Assembly: GCA_015499985.1 (NCBI GenBank)
Contig: JAAAUF010000068.1
Coordinates: 1-64,000, forward strand
Direction of reading: 5' to 3'
Length of the DNA: 64,000 nucleotides
From: Haplosporangium gracile
Lineage: Eukaryota; Mortierellomycota; Mortierellomycetes; Mortierellales; Mortierellaceae
Shown here: positions 41,069-51,858 of the stretch, piece after piece
Layout of the letters: each line of letters opens with the position of its first letter
Position numbering within the stretch: the first letter of the stretch is position 1
Notes under the pieces: generated by a model
Told to the model about the DNA's origin: nothing
The model's database searches: none
The model's input: only the letters and a program-made list of their open reading frames with translations
Translations under genes and position numbers: made by a program

Positions 41069-43837
41069 ATGCCACCAACAACAACAACAACAACAACAAC
41101 AACTCGTTTTCGTCCTTCCTTATTCACAACTGCTGCTACTGCCGCGGCAATTACTGCTTGCTTGCTTTCATCCACTTCATTCGCACAGTCCGCTTCACCG
41201 GTACCGGTCGCCTTTGGGGGGTACACCTCCGACGGTGAAAAGACACTATACATCCGCGGCGGTTCCACAACAGGGAACGTAAACGACAGTACGAACCAGT
41301 TCTTTGCTCTTGACCTCCAAAGCAGTTGGAGTACCTCTAATCCAGCATGGAAATCCTTCATCTCAACCACGGGTCCCGCCATGCCGGTAACAGTGTATAA
41401 CAGTCTAGCCATGACGGGGCCTAGCAAGATCATTGAATGGTCCATTAGCCCGGGTCTCATCATATTTGATCTCGAATCCAGCAGTGTCACTCCAATTTTG
41501 AACCTCAATGCAACAAGGCAGTATGGCCTCACCATTGCGGTGGACCCGACGACGACGGCGGATACAGGGACAGGGGCTGCGTATGTCCCCTGTGGGTACA
41601 GTGCAGGATTAGAGATGGCACGGTTAGTCTCAAAGGATAATGTCAATGTCGTCAAACCTGTGCCCATGCCGACCACAGGGGTGATGCAAAAGATTGGATT
41701 CTATTCGTTTGTGTGGAGCTCTGTCCGGTCGAGTTTCTTGTTGTTTGGAGGGTATACTGAAGACAACCCGCCTATCTGTAATAACCAGATGTGGGAGTAC
41801 AAAAGTGAAGTCTGGGGCCCCTTGGTATGTTCAATTTTCATTTTAATACTTGGAATTGCAGTTGGGTAGAGAGAGAAGGTGCCAATGCCATTTGATTTAT
41901 ATACGTACCATGTGCATATAAAATAACTGTTTGCATTTGTTTGTTTGTTTGTTTGCTGATGGCAGCATGACTAACTCAGTGCTGTGTGCATGTACCCTTC
42001 TTTTTGTTCCCTCCTTTTATTTTGCTTCGACATGGTAGACCATAAAAAATACTCCTTACACAGACGTAGTCGAACACTGCATGGTGCCAGGTACAGCGCA
42101 TCAGTTCATATCACCTCATATATCCTCTATATCCCCCACACACTAAAACAAGTCGACAGGACCTAACTCTTTACTTGCTCAACACAAACCAACCAACAAT
42201 AGCCATGAATGGAACAAAGATGATTATGTTTGGAGGTTACCGGGCAATGGATTACAAACCCATCTCGGGGATCCATATCCTTGACACGACAACTATGGAA
42301 TGGAGAGCCGGAACTGCTGCCCCTGCTCAGGAAGCCCGTCGGTCTATGGCCTGCACTGTCTCTGGCGACTATTTTATCGCCTGGGGAGGTAATCAACGTC
42401 TCCCTCGTACACGCACCTTGCTCATTTCTGGATGGATTCCTTCGAATAACGGTGTCTAATGGGTACTCCTTTGTTCTTATACGTCGAATAGGAACGAATG
42501 GGACGGTAATGGGACCAAAGCCGTTGGTATACAACATGAGGACGGATCAGTGGGTGGACCAGTTCTTGGCGCCAGGGGACAGTGGTGCCACGGCAGGCGG
42601 GGCCAACACTGGCGCTATCGCAGGAGGAGCCGGAGGTGCTGTCGCTCTGATTGCTATTGTCATTGGATTCGTCTTTTACAGACGTCGTCAGCAGCGGAAC
42701 GCCAAGAAGACCAATGACACCGAGTCCAAGGACAAAAGTATGGATAAGGAAGGGCCCAAGGCTGTTACGAAGCCTGGTGACGACTTGAAGAGGGATCCAC
42801 AAGGCAACAATATCTCGATCACAGCCCTTGCTGCAGGAACTGTGAATAGCGATAGGAATGAAAATGTGAGTGAGATGATGATCGACAAGGACGGGCGTGT
42901 AATTCCCAGGAACCCGCAATCGTTCATTTATAGTTTGTCAGGAGGTCCTCGAAGCCCCCAATACCAATCTGGAGTATACCTTCCGTCAGGGACAACGACA
43001 ATGTACCAGAACAACCCACAGTACTTCGAGCCGGGCACCCAGTTCCCCGACATGCAGTACTACCCAACAGCAGCTGCCAACCCTCAGCTGTATGCTTCAT
43101 CCCCTTACCCAATGGGGGTCAGTGGTGGTGTCCAGAGTCAGAATTTCTCCTACCCTCCCGTGCCCCCTTTGGCGACAATGAGACGTGACTCTCAAGCGAG
43201 AGTGATGAGCGGTATCATAGGCAACAGCGGACTTGTCGGAAACTCAGGAAGTAGTGCAGCTGTTCCGATGACGGAGGAGATCCTGCAACTCCAGATTGCA
43301 TTGGTCAAGGCCCAACAGGATCAACAGTTCCAACTGCAGCAACAGAACTTGGCCCGTTTCCGTGCCGAGCAGGAAGCACAACTCCAGATGCTTCAACAGC
43401 AACTGAGGATGGTTGCCTCTTCTTCTTCGCCATCAATGGCGACGAATGCCATCTCCGCCCCTGTCCCTACAGTGTTGCCATTGATGCCCGGTGCGAGCGC
43501 CTCGCCATCATCGTCTGTGTCAGCACCTGTTCCCACAGTTGGTTCTGAGCCCCCTTCGTCGCCCTTGTCGTCGTCATTATCGTCTGCGACGACAGCAGTA
43601 GGCAATGTGACCTTAAAGACAGATGCTCCCATGATGGACTATGTTCCTGCCCCGGTGTTTGCTCCAGCTCCATCCAGCAATGCGACATCAGCAGCTATGA
43701 CGTTTGTTGTCTCCGTTCCAGTCTCGACAGTGACCACTGCGCCAGTCGCAACAGTGTCCACCCCTGATGACACTCTTGTCAGACCTTCGTCTGCAGTCTC
43801 TGCCCCTGTTGTCACACCCCTTGCACCTTCCACCTAA
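41069..43837 (+). CDS. Kelch-repeat single-pass membrane protein 5 (divergent copy)
   Basis: Exons 41069-41824, 42039-42090, 42203-42388 and 42492-43837 give 779 aa. After a Thr9 run, a signal peptide ends near SSTSFAQSA. Propeller landmarks are DGEKTLYIRGG, SFLLFGGYTED, NGTKMIMFGGY and DYFIAWGG. The stalk is short and the helix lies at about 372-398 (AIAGGAGGAVALIAIVIGFVFY) followed by RRRQQR. The tail differs from the others: YSLSGGPRSPQYQ, NNPQYFEP and Tyr-rich blocks, a coiled coil EILQLQIALVKAQQDQQFQL running into RFRAEQEAQLQMLQQQLRM, and then about 140 extra Ser/Thr/Pro/Val-rich residues. The RAEQE coiled-coil block is shared with the ectodomain-less gene at 2511-4034. Intron positions and the 52-nt exon 2 match the family. 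It stands 9 kb away from its nearest relative and is the most diverged intact copy. Confidence 0.87.
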
Positions 43838-45308
43838 TGAACATAATAAAATTGTCTCCCCTATCTTCGCAGATGGTTTCGCTTACTATTTTCACGCTTG
43901 TAGAAATGCATATATTCGGGAAGGAGAAAGGGAGTTTGCTTTCTGAAGGTATCTTTCGTAGGTTTCGTTCGCACACAGCAGTACACTTATGCCCAGATGT
44001 TGGCTGTAGATTAACCCATTCCTCCAATCGATCTCGATCTCGAGAAGCGAGGAAGAAGAAGATGAAGCAAAAGAACAAAAGAAAAGAGCGGGGAGGAGAC
44101 GGAAGAGGAGGCTGTTGAGCCAAGCAAAACAAAGACAGACTTTACCTCATGGTGGAATATGATCGAATGAGACAGAAATTTCTCAGCAATTCAAAAGACG
44201 ACGCTCATGGGAGTGGGGCTATCTTGAGACTGGATTGGTTGTTCAGTGTGCCAGTGCCAGTGCGTACGAGCTGTAACAAACAAAGCGAGCACTTTTCTGG
44301 TTGGACGAATACTGAAAAAAAGAAGTGAGCCCTGACCCTTTGTCGTAATCAAACTCAACCTTTAGCCTGAGAAATAAGCATGTGGATGGAACGGAGCCCT
44401 GTCTGTGGGTCCGTTCCAGAGAGGGAACAAGAGTCGTTCCCTTGACCATGCTCCCCTTTGTTCATTTTGGAAGAAAACAAAGAACAACCATCGTTCTTGT
44501 GCCTGAGTTTGATAATTCCAAATCATGCACAAACGAGGGAGGAGAGGGGGAGGAGTGTTGTTCCATTCTGTCTGTATCCCAACGGTTGACCGAGAACGAC
44601 AACACAGTGGAAAAGAGGAGATCTCCGCCTAGCCAATCTTGTTACTTAGCGCCTTCCTTGTGCATCCCTACTTTAGCCGGTGGTCGCACTGAGGGCCACT
44701 CACCTGTTGTCTATCTCTCTGTTGCATCGTCTCTAGCAGATGAGTGGGATGGATGTTGCTGCTGGTTGTTGTAGTGCATTGCTCTCAAGCACGCCAGGCA
44801 AGCCGGTATGTTAATATTCTTCAAATGAGTTTTCGATAATGAGTTCATTCCCCCCCACAAGTCCAGAGAGGGTGAAGTAAGGAACAAAAGTGGAAGGGGG
44901 AGGGATGGAGCTAAGAACATTTTTCGATCAAAATTCCAAAGGATAAATTGAAGTGCTCAGAAAGCACCGAAAGGGTGTCCACGTTCTGCGAACAATGGCG
45001 CGCCCTTTCACTTTTCGGTGCGAACTGTGGCCGTCTTTCTCTTATGAGAGCACTTACTTCACTCTTCCCTTCTCTGTGAATGAATGAATGAATGAATGAA
45101 TGAATGTGCTTTTCTCCTCGTGGACAGGGCATGGAACCATGGAAAGAATGGCATCTCGAAAATCTGGGCCCACTCGTCTTACTTAGCACCCATTTCGACC
45201 AAAACAACCGCATGTATAAAAGGGACTCTTCTCTTTTTTTTCCCCTTTCCCCTCTTCCCTTGATTCGTTCCTTATCCTCCTTCGTACACCGCACCCTACC
45301 CTTCCGCC
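43838..45308. other. 1.5-kb spacer, no gene recognised
   Basis: It contains a poly(A) signal (AATAAA near 43846) for the kelch gene and a small hairpin with 8-bp arms GGAACGGA/TCCGTTCC at 44389-44418. A (GAAT)7 microsatellite at 45077-45106 is followed by a short CT-rich leader before the gene at 45309. The ORFs are unconvincing. Confidence 0.5.
45077..45106. repeat. (GAAT)n microsatellite
   Basis: About seven uninterrupted GAAT units, 200 bp upstream of the secreted 2H-type gene. Confidence 0.9.
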
Positions 45309-46089
45309 ATGCGCATTGCCACCGCCCTCTTCGCCACCTTGGCCTTGGTTGCCTCGACCGTCATCGCTGCCCCCGACAACAAGCACGGCAACAAGAACAA
45401 CGGACCCCTTGTCATCAACAAGAAGGTCCTCAAGACCTCCTCTATCCCCTTCACCCCCCACACCGTAAGTTCTCTTTCTCTTTTTGTTATTTTTTACATC
45501 CTCTGCAGGAACTACTTGTAAACAAAGCAACTAACATTCCCTTTCCCAATTCTAATAATGACAACAATAGGGAACTGGTTTGTTTACGAACTGGGTCGGA
45601 TTGAACGTCGACTTCAAGTACATTCAACCCGTCTTCCAAAAAATCAACTCGACCCTCTCCCTCGGCAACGGCACCCTCATCTCCCGAGGCGAAGCCCACA
45701 TCACCGTCATCCTCCCCCCCGAGTACGACAACATTCTCTCCAAGGTCGGCGTGACCATCCAAGAGCTCAACGCCCTTGCCACCAAGAACAACCGTCTCCA
45801 GCGTGCCCATTTCGATATCGAGTGCTTGGGACGTGTCCAGACCGTCACTCAGCCCGGCAACGTCTTCCAGCAGTCTGTTCAGTTGATTGTCAAGAACTAC
45901 AAGGATATCTTGGCCTACCGTACGGATGTTTTTAAGCTGTTTGTGAAGAAGGGTGGTAACCCTGCTTTGTTTGCTGCTGAGAACTTTCAGCCCCATATCA
46001 CCTTGGGTTTCAAGAACAGGGATTTGTTTGTGGAGGATGGTATCTTCAAGGGCAAGAACGCCTGCTTCCACAAGGTCCAGCTCAAGTAA
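45309..46089 (+). CDS. Secreted 2H-phosphoesterase-like protein
   Basis: Exons 45309-45464 and 45571-46089 give 224 aa. Residues 1-20 are a textbook signal peptide (MRIATALFATLALVASTVIAA). The mature protein has two His-x-Thr motifs, HITV at about residue 95 and HITL at about 184, some 89 residues apart. This is the signature of the 2H phosphoesterase fold (LigT/CPDase-like), in which the two histidines act on 2',3'-cyclic or 2'-5' phosphodiester bonds of RNA or nucleotides. A position in the secretory route is unusual for that activity, and no other domain is present. The family called Swiss-army-knife RNA repair-like in fungi may be the nearest group; that name is from memory. Codon use is strongly biased to C-ending codons, suggesting high expression. 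Poly(A) signal AATAAA near 46243. Confidence 0.75.
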
Positions 46090-46570
46090 AGCTTTTTTTT
46101 TTTTTTCTTTCGCTGAGCGAATAGGAAATAGAGTTGACCCCACCCTTTCTCTCTTCCTTTCCTCATTTCCCAACACTCTCACTCCCTAAGCATAGATATT
46201 CAAACCATCCCTTGTTTTTGCATACCCCTCTCCTCTTCACGTAATAAAAACTTACACAAAAAGAGAAAAAAAAAAAAAAAAAAACAAGTACGTCTCACAG
46301 TGAAGAATAAATTCTCAAGAAAAAAGTTCCATCACTCAACACATTCACTTGCCATTCCAGTGTATTCAACTCACTGCTCTCCTGAAAAAAAAAGTGATTT
46401 CACAAGCTGCTTGCAAGTGTGTGCCCGGTATATATTTCTTCTAGGTTGTAAATAAAAGCAGAAGGCCAGGAAAGAGGTATATATATGCCAAGAATGTAAA
46501 TATGATGATAGTAGGTGTTAAGGCAAAGGATAGAGCCCTGATATCCTGTTCAAGTCTTTGCTGACTTCCT

Positions 46571-47756
46571 TTATGAGGCAAACTCCCAGATGAGGTTCGT
46601 CTGGAAGTAAGGCGAGAGCTGGTCGTCAAACTTGACAAGGTGAACGTCGTTCTTTGAGCTCGATCCTGTTTATCCCGTTCCCGATATATTCGTTTTTTCA
46701 AGAGTGGTACATAGGTGAGGGTCAGAATGTGAATTTGGCAAGAAGTCTTTTACATACAACAGCAGCAGAGGTTCCAACTGAAATAGAATTAAGAACTTAC
46801 GGATGCGTGCTTTTGAGTAAAGGCCGAGCTCATTTTCCAACATCTCAATACCCAGTCCTCTGTACAGCTGAAGCCGCAGTCTAGATGATACACAGGAAAC
46901 AGATTTGAGAAGAACAATTAGCATTCATTCATTGCCTGTGCGTCTTTTTACCTAGAATAGGCAATTGCTACAAAAGTATCATTAAGCTTACACAGCCATG
47001 GCATGGGCGGTATCGTCGAGGATATCTTCTTCGTCATTCAACATGACTTCCTCCTTATCCATACCCCCATTCCGTCCTCCACGTCCTCTTACTGCAGCGC
47101 CATTTGTTCCAGCGTCACCGTTCTGACCGTCTTGTGCTCCTGCATCCCCATCGCCTTCTCCTGGTAACCCATTACTCTTAGACGCTCCTGCTGCTGCTGA
47201 GGTCCCTAAAGAGCCACTAGAGGCAGCACCACCACCACCACCACCTGAAGCGCTTGTATAGGAAGAGTCGAGTTCCAGACTCTGCATCCTCAGCTGATGA
47301 ATCTCGGCCTCGAGCGAGGTAATATCCTGGTCCATATCCTGAATAGCCTTGGCAATCGAAAACTTTTGTTGGTCCATCTCCATCATCCGGTCGTCGTGTC
47401 GTAAACTGTCAGGATCTACATGCTGCCTCGATCCCTTTGACCGTGAAAGTTGAAGATTCCTCGACATCTCTATATCATCGTGCCGATATCAATATGAAGA
47501 AGTAAGTAAAACAAACGTATCGCAAGATTTTACCAAGGGAGAAAAGAAAACACTCTCATAATATTAAGTGAGATAATGTGAGTTCCATACTTTGAAGCAG
47601 TGTCCGGGCGTCGTGCATCATCTCGTTGCGGTTGTTTTCTGCCTCGCGCATATCGTGGGTTGTCTTTTGAATGTTTTGAAGGTCGGCGCCGGATCTCTGG
47701 AACTGTGAGGCGACCTCCTGTATGAGCGTTACGATATTGTCGTCTGGGGCGGCCAT
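46571..47756 (-). CDS. SPC24: Kinetochore protein Spc24 (Ndc80 complex subunit)
   Basis: Minus-strand exons 47756-47591, 47469-46992, 46880-46801 and 46665-46571 give 272 aa. The N-terminal half is coiled coil (QRSGADLQNIQKTTHDMREA, then MDQQKFSIAKAIQDMDQDIT). The C-terminal globular domain shows the Spc24 signature: LRLQLYRGLGIEM, GLYSKARIR, NDVHLVKFDDQLSPYF and IWEFAS at the extreme end. Spc24 pairs with Spc25 to dock the Ndc80 complex on the inner kinetochore. Between the two lies a roughly 85-residue Gly/Ala/Ser/Asp-rich insert with an RGRGG patch, making it longer than the usual 200 or so residues. A stop-free fit at every junction supports the exon model. It shares a 600-bp divergent promoter region with the PPR gene. 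Confidence 0.85.
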
Positions 47757-48356
47757 TATTGTCAAGTGCGAGGTGTTGGAGGGGCTGGTTGCGTTTGGTT
47801 GGGTATAATATAGATACTTGTCGTGGTTGTTGTATTCGTTGACGCGTGCTGAATCTGCGAGTCCTGACGGAGATGTGATTGTTTTAGTTGCTGATGTAAG
47901 TTTAAGTTATGGTACAATGCCGGTGCGTGGAAAAGTAAGCAAGTCCTTTTTGTAATGTTGTATGTTTAGTTATTGCAAGCAACCCTGAGAAGTGAGTGCG
48001 ATCGGTGAGCTGTTGCTGTTGTTCTGAGCGCGAGTGTGATGTCCTGCTTTCCTGTGCGGTTTATGTTAAAGGAGAAGAAGCTGTCTTTTTTAATACAGAG
48101 AAATGAATTCCCAAAAAAATGTCCCTAAGCCACAGACACGTTGTTTCCCTTCCCTGGACTTTCTTCTCTTTGGTCCGAAAGTTGTGCTCCTCGGTCATGT
48201 TCAACGCTCCTTCGTCGCTTTGTCACCTCTCTCTCCGGAATCGCCTTTTTTTTATTTGCCAACAATACCCGACCCCCAAGAGGAGCAGCACAAACTATTT
48301 ATCAAGAACTTGAAACTGACAGAGGACACTGACGACACATCCAGGACCGCCGCCTC
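47757..48356. promoter_or_regulatory. Divergent promoter region of SPC24 and the PPR gene
   Basis: Six hundred bases separate the two divergent start codons. No repeat, ORF or recognisable regulatory motif stands out. The last 250 bp carry short A- and T-runs. Confidence 0.4.
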
Positions 48357-51331
48357 ATGAGATCTCTTCCCGTCAGGCGAATCCTGCCCGCCCAACCTCT
48401 CTCTCTGGCACACCGTCACCACCACCACCACCCACCTTCGTCCATTCGAATCACTCCTCGCTCAAGACCCATCACCGTCGTCTCACAGGACAACCCGTGG
48501 CAGCTGTGCTTCCAGCGGGCATATTCACGCACAGTCCTCTCCAGGGACCAACCAAGACGACCTATCAAATCGTATCCAAGACAGCACACTTCTTCAAGTT
48601 CGTCCACCATTACCGCCACCAGTTTACTCTCCCGGAAGCACCAACGACCCTATACCAGTGCCGCAACTGCAGCACAACCCATATCCAGAGAGACAAACGG
48701 ATCCATCACCACCGCCAGCCATGCTTCAAACCCAATTGGAGGCCCACCTCCCAAACGCGAGAGCAGATCGACACAGGACCTTATGACCCACCTCAGCCAG
48801 TCCCTGAAAGATCGAAACTTATCTTCAGCTCTGGATGTTTACCTCGTGGTACAACGACGGACATTGCCCGCAGATCAAGTCGAGTCGCTGTTCCATTTCC
48901 AACGCCAACTCGTCCAACTCTTCCACTTCACCACCCTCCAAAAGTCCACATCGGAGCGCGCTGGAGCCAGAGAGTTTCCCAAGCAACTTTTACAGCTGAA
49001 TCAACGTCGAGATCGAGTTCTAAAGCACATTTCTGGGAGGATTCTGGTCGGAGATGATCATGCGGAGGCCTTGGCGGGACTTGTGGATGCGATTGGGAAG
49101 AGTCGAGCTATGGTTCAGCATTCGTATGTTACCAACTCAGCCAACAAACTGCAGGATTGGCGGGAGGCTTTGAGGGTATTGGAGGAATGGTCAACGGCCG
49201 AGAGGCCGTGGGATTGGAAGAAGAACGCGTCGGAGAGTATTGTGACCAAGGAGTCGGAATCATCAGCAACAACCCCTACATGGAGGAGCGCGACTTTAGA
49301 GCGAGAGCTGGGGAACTGGCTCGTCAAACTGATGAGCAAGTTGGTCTACAGCCACACTTACTTGGTCCGATCCATGCTCGACACGGTACCAAAGCAGTTT
49401 GGGATAAAGACTACCGTCGACATGCATCTTGTAAGTCATTTATTATCGTTTTCAATACACGTCAAAGTGATTTTGCCATTTTTCGATTCAAGTCATCAAC
49501 TAACATGCACATTATATTGAATGTGATAATGATGTAGGTGCTGTTGAATTATTATGCGATGTTTGGTCGCGATGGCTACCGGGACACGCTTTCAATCGTC
49601 TCCAGCATGGACAACAAAGGCATTTCTTGGAAACACGAGACTGCCGTTTACGACTACCTCCTTTATTCATTCAGCCACATGTCCGACAATGAAGCTCATG
49701 CCGACAAGATTATCGACCAGATGCTCGCCAACGACCTTGCTCCTCGGGAAGAGACTATGAAGGCCGCGATCCTGTGTGCGGCGCGATCGGGGGATCTGGA
49801 GGCTTGCTCACGATACATCGGCAGGATGCATGAGGATTGGAACCTGGACATTGGTGAGCGCATGAAGGCGATCCTATTGTACGCGTGTGCCAAGCGAGGC
49901 GATTTTGACAGTGCGGTCGATATCCTGGGTCAGCTCAGTGTTGCAGGGACATTGGTTCGATCAAGGGTCAAGAAACGCACCGGCGATAACGTTCTTACAG
50001 CGCCGACGACAGCCAACGCCCAACTGGAGGAAATATTGTCGAATCCGGATATTATCAACAATACAAATGTGCTGCTCGCTCTCATCAACCAAACCCACAA
50101 CAAACGCGGTAATAAGAAGCAAATGACGCAGGATTTCATCAAGGAAGAGGTGTCCAAGGTCCTGGAACTGTTCACCGTCATTACCAAGAATCCCCAACAG
50201 GTCGATACGCAGCTTTATACGATCATGATGCAGTACCTCTCGACCCTGCCTTCGCCTCTCCCGGGAATGACCTACCTTTACAAGGAGATGCAGGGAACCG
50301 AGAGTGCCAAGCCCAATCACGTCACTTACAAGATCATGCTCGAGGCGTGTGCTGAACAGATGGACATGGAGTACGGCAAGCAGCTGTGGGACGACATGGA
50401 CGAGTCCAAAATTATCAAGGATTGTTATGTCCGCGCTAGCTTTGTGAAGGGCTGGGGTAAGATTGGCTACCTGAAGCAGGCCGAATGGATTGCACGCGAA
50501 GGCTACCTGATTCAACAGAGTCTAGATAAGGATAGTCGCCAGCATCGTTTGGCGTTTGCGCTCAAGAATCGGAAGCGACGAGATCATGGGCTACCTGAAA
50601 TACAGGATCCACCTCGATTCCCGCGACATCAGCGATTGAACGACATGATCAGTTTGAATGTTGTCCATGAGTTGATGAGGGCGAACCGAGCACACAACAA
50701 ACCGGACCGTGTCTACGAGATTTATCAGGAGATTGAGCAGGGCAAATGGGGCAGTCGGATGCGCCCTAACCAGTTTACTCTTTCGATTGTCCTTCAAGCC
50801 TGTGGGTCTGGAACGGCGACGAGCAAGTTGGTGGATCAGGGCATCGGTCTGGTGGAGCATTACCTTGCGAGTCAGCAGCGACAGCTCCAGCAATTCAAGG
50901 GCGAAGATGAGGATGATCAGGACGAGGACTCTAGCAGCAGCAGTAGCAGGGCAACTACTGATGCGGAGGAGACTATCTCGGGCAAGAACTTTTTGGCATC
51001 GCTCTCGAGTGTCAACTACCAGCTGTACTTTACCATGTTGGGTCGACACCATCGTCAGCGCAAGATGGTGACTGTGTGGGATGAGATGATGCAGGTGATT
51101 GAGCGTCCGCCTCCGCACGGGACAACCAACATGGTGATAGAGGCTCTTGAGAACGTCCAGTGGGGCGCAACGCCCATCAAGCGCATCCAGAGGCAGTTGA
51201 GGGAGCGTTGGCCGCAAGTTGACTGGGATGGCGCGGGCAAGAAGAAGAGGCGCGTTGCAGGATCTGGGTCCGTCGAGGAGTTGGTAGATGAGGACCGATC
51301 TGTCGGAGCTGGTGGACGTTTCTGGAGGTGA
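48357..51331 (+). CDS. Pentatricopeptide-repeat (PPR) protein, probably mitochondrial
   Basis: Exons 48357-49430 and 49538-51331 give 955 aa. The N-terminus (MRSLPVRRILPAQPLSLAHR) is basic, Ser-rich and poor in acid residues, as expected for a mitochondrial presequence. A low-complexity linker with His and Ser runs follows. From about residue 360 there are degenerate PPR helical pairs: HETAVYDYLLYSFSHM, REETMKAAILCAARSGDLEA, GERMKAILLYACAKRGDFDS, NHVTYKIMLEACAEQMDME, KDCYVRASFVKGWGKIGYLK and NQFTLSIVLQACG. PPR proteins bind organellar RNA for processing, stability or translation. I cannot assign the target transcript. A Ser-rich acidic linker lies at about 815-840. Confidence 0.8.
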
Positions 51332-51858
51332 GCATAGAGGTTAACAGGAGACGAGTCACTCTGCTGGAAGATGCCGAATAAACGGCCAGAATTGTCAAAT
51401 TAGAGTTAGAAACAATGAATGAACGTGGACGGATGACGAGGAGGTTATTTCTGTTGTTTGCTAGTCGGGATGGGAATCGATGACTCTGGACGAGACCGCA
51501 ATTGCAGGTGACCGTAACTAGTACAACGAGCGTATGGAAGAATCGAGGCCGTTGGGATAGTGAAGGCATAAGGGTGGATAGATTGGAATATGAAATTGAT
51601 CCATGGAGTGTCCATTGAATTTATAAACCATACAAGGATTCCCCCACCCCTTTGTTTCTCTGTTTACCCATCGTCCTTCTCTCCTCTTCCCCCCATCGTT
51701 AGCCCTAACCCCCACCCTCCTTTTTTCTGGATATTACCTTATCTGATCCTCTTTGATACTTTTCTACAACCTCAAACAAACATATACTTTTCCCCACACC
51801 CTCCCTTCAGCACACATATATACACAACAACAACTACGACAACGATAACGTACACTTG
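51332..51858. other. Spacer between PPR and protease genes
   Basis: The 3' flank of the PPR gene (AATAAA near 51377), then a C/T- and C/A-rich leader (51640-51850) before the protease start. No gene is recognised. Confidence 0.5.

Noticed and set aside
41011..41676. 221-codon minus-strand ORF over kelch gene 5
   Set aside because: The plus strand has a signal peptide, kelch motifs and matching splice sites; the antisense frame has a Val run that is just the complement of the Thr repeat.
11556..43837. Galactose oxidase as the function of the kelch proteins
   Set aside because: The propeller resembles that of galactose oxidase, but the copper-ligand and Tyr-Cys cofactor context cannot be recognised, and the proteins are membrane-anchored with long tails.
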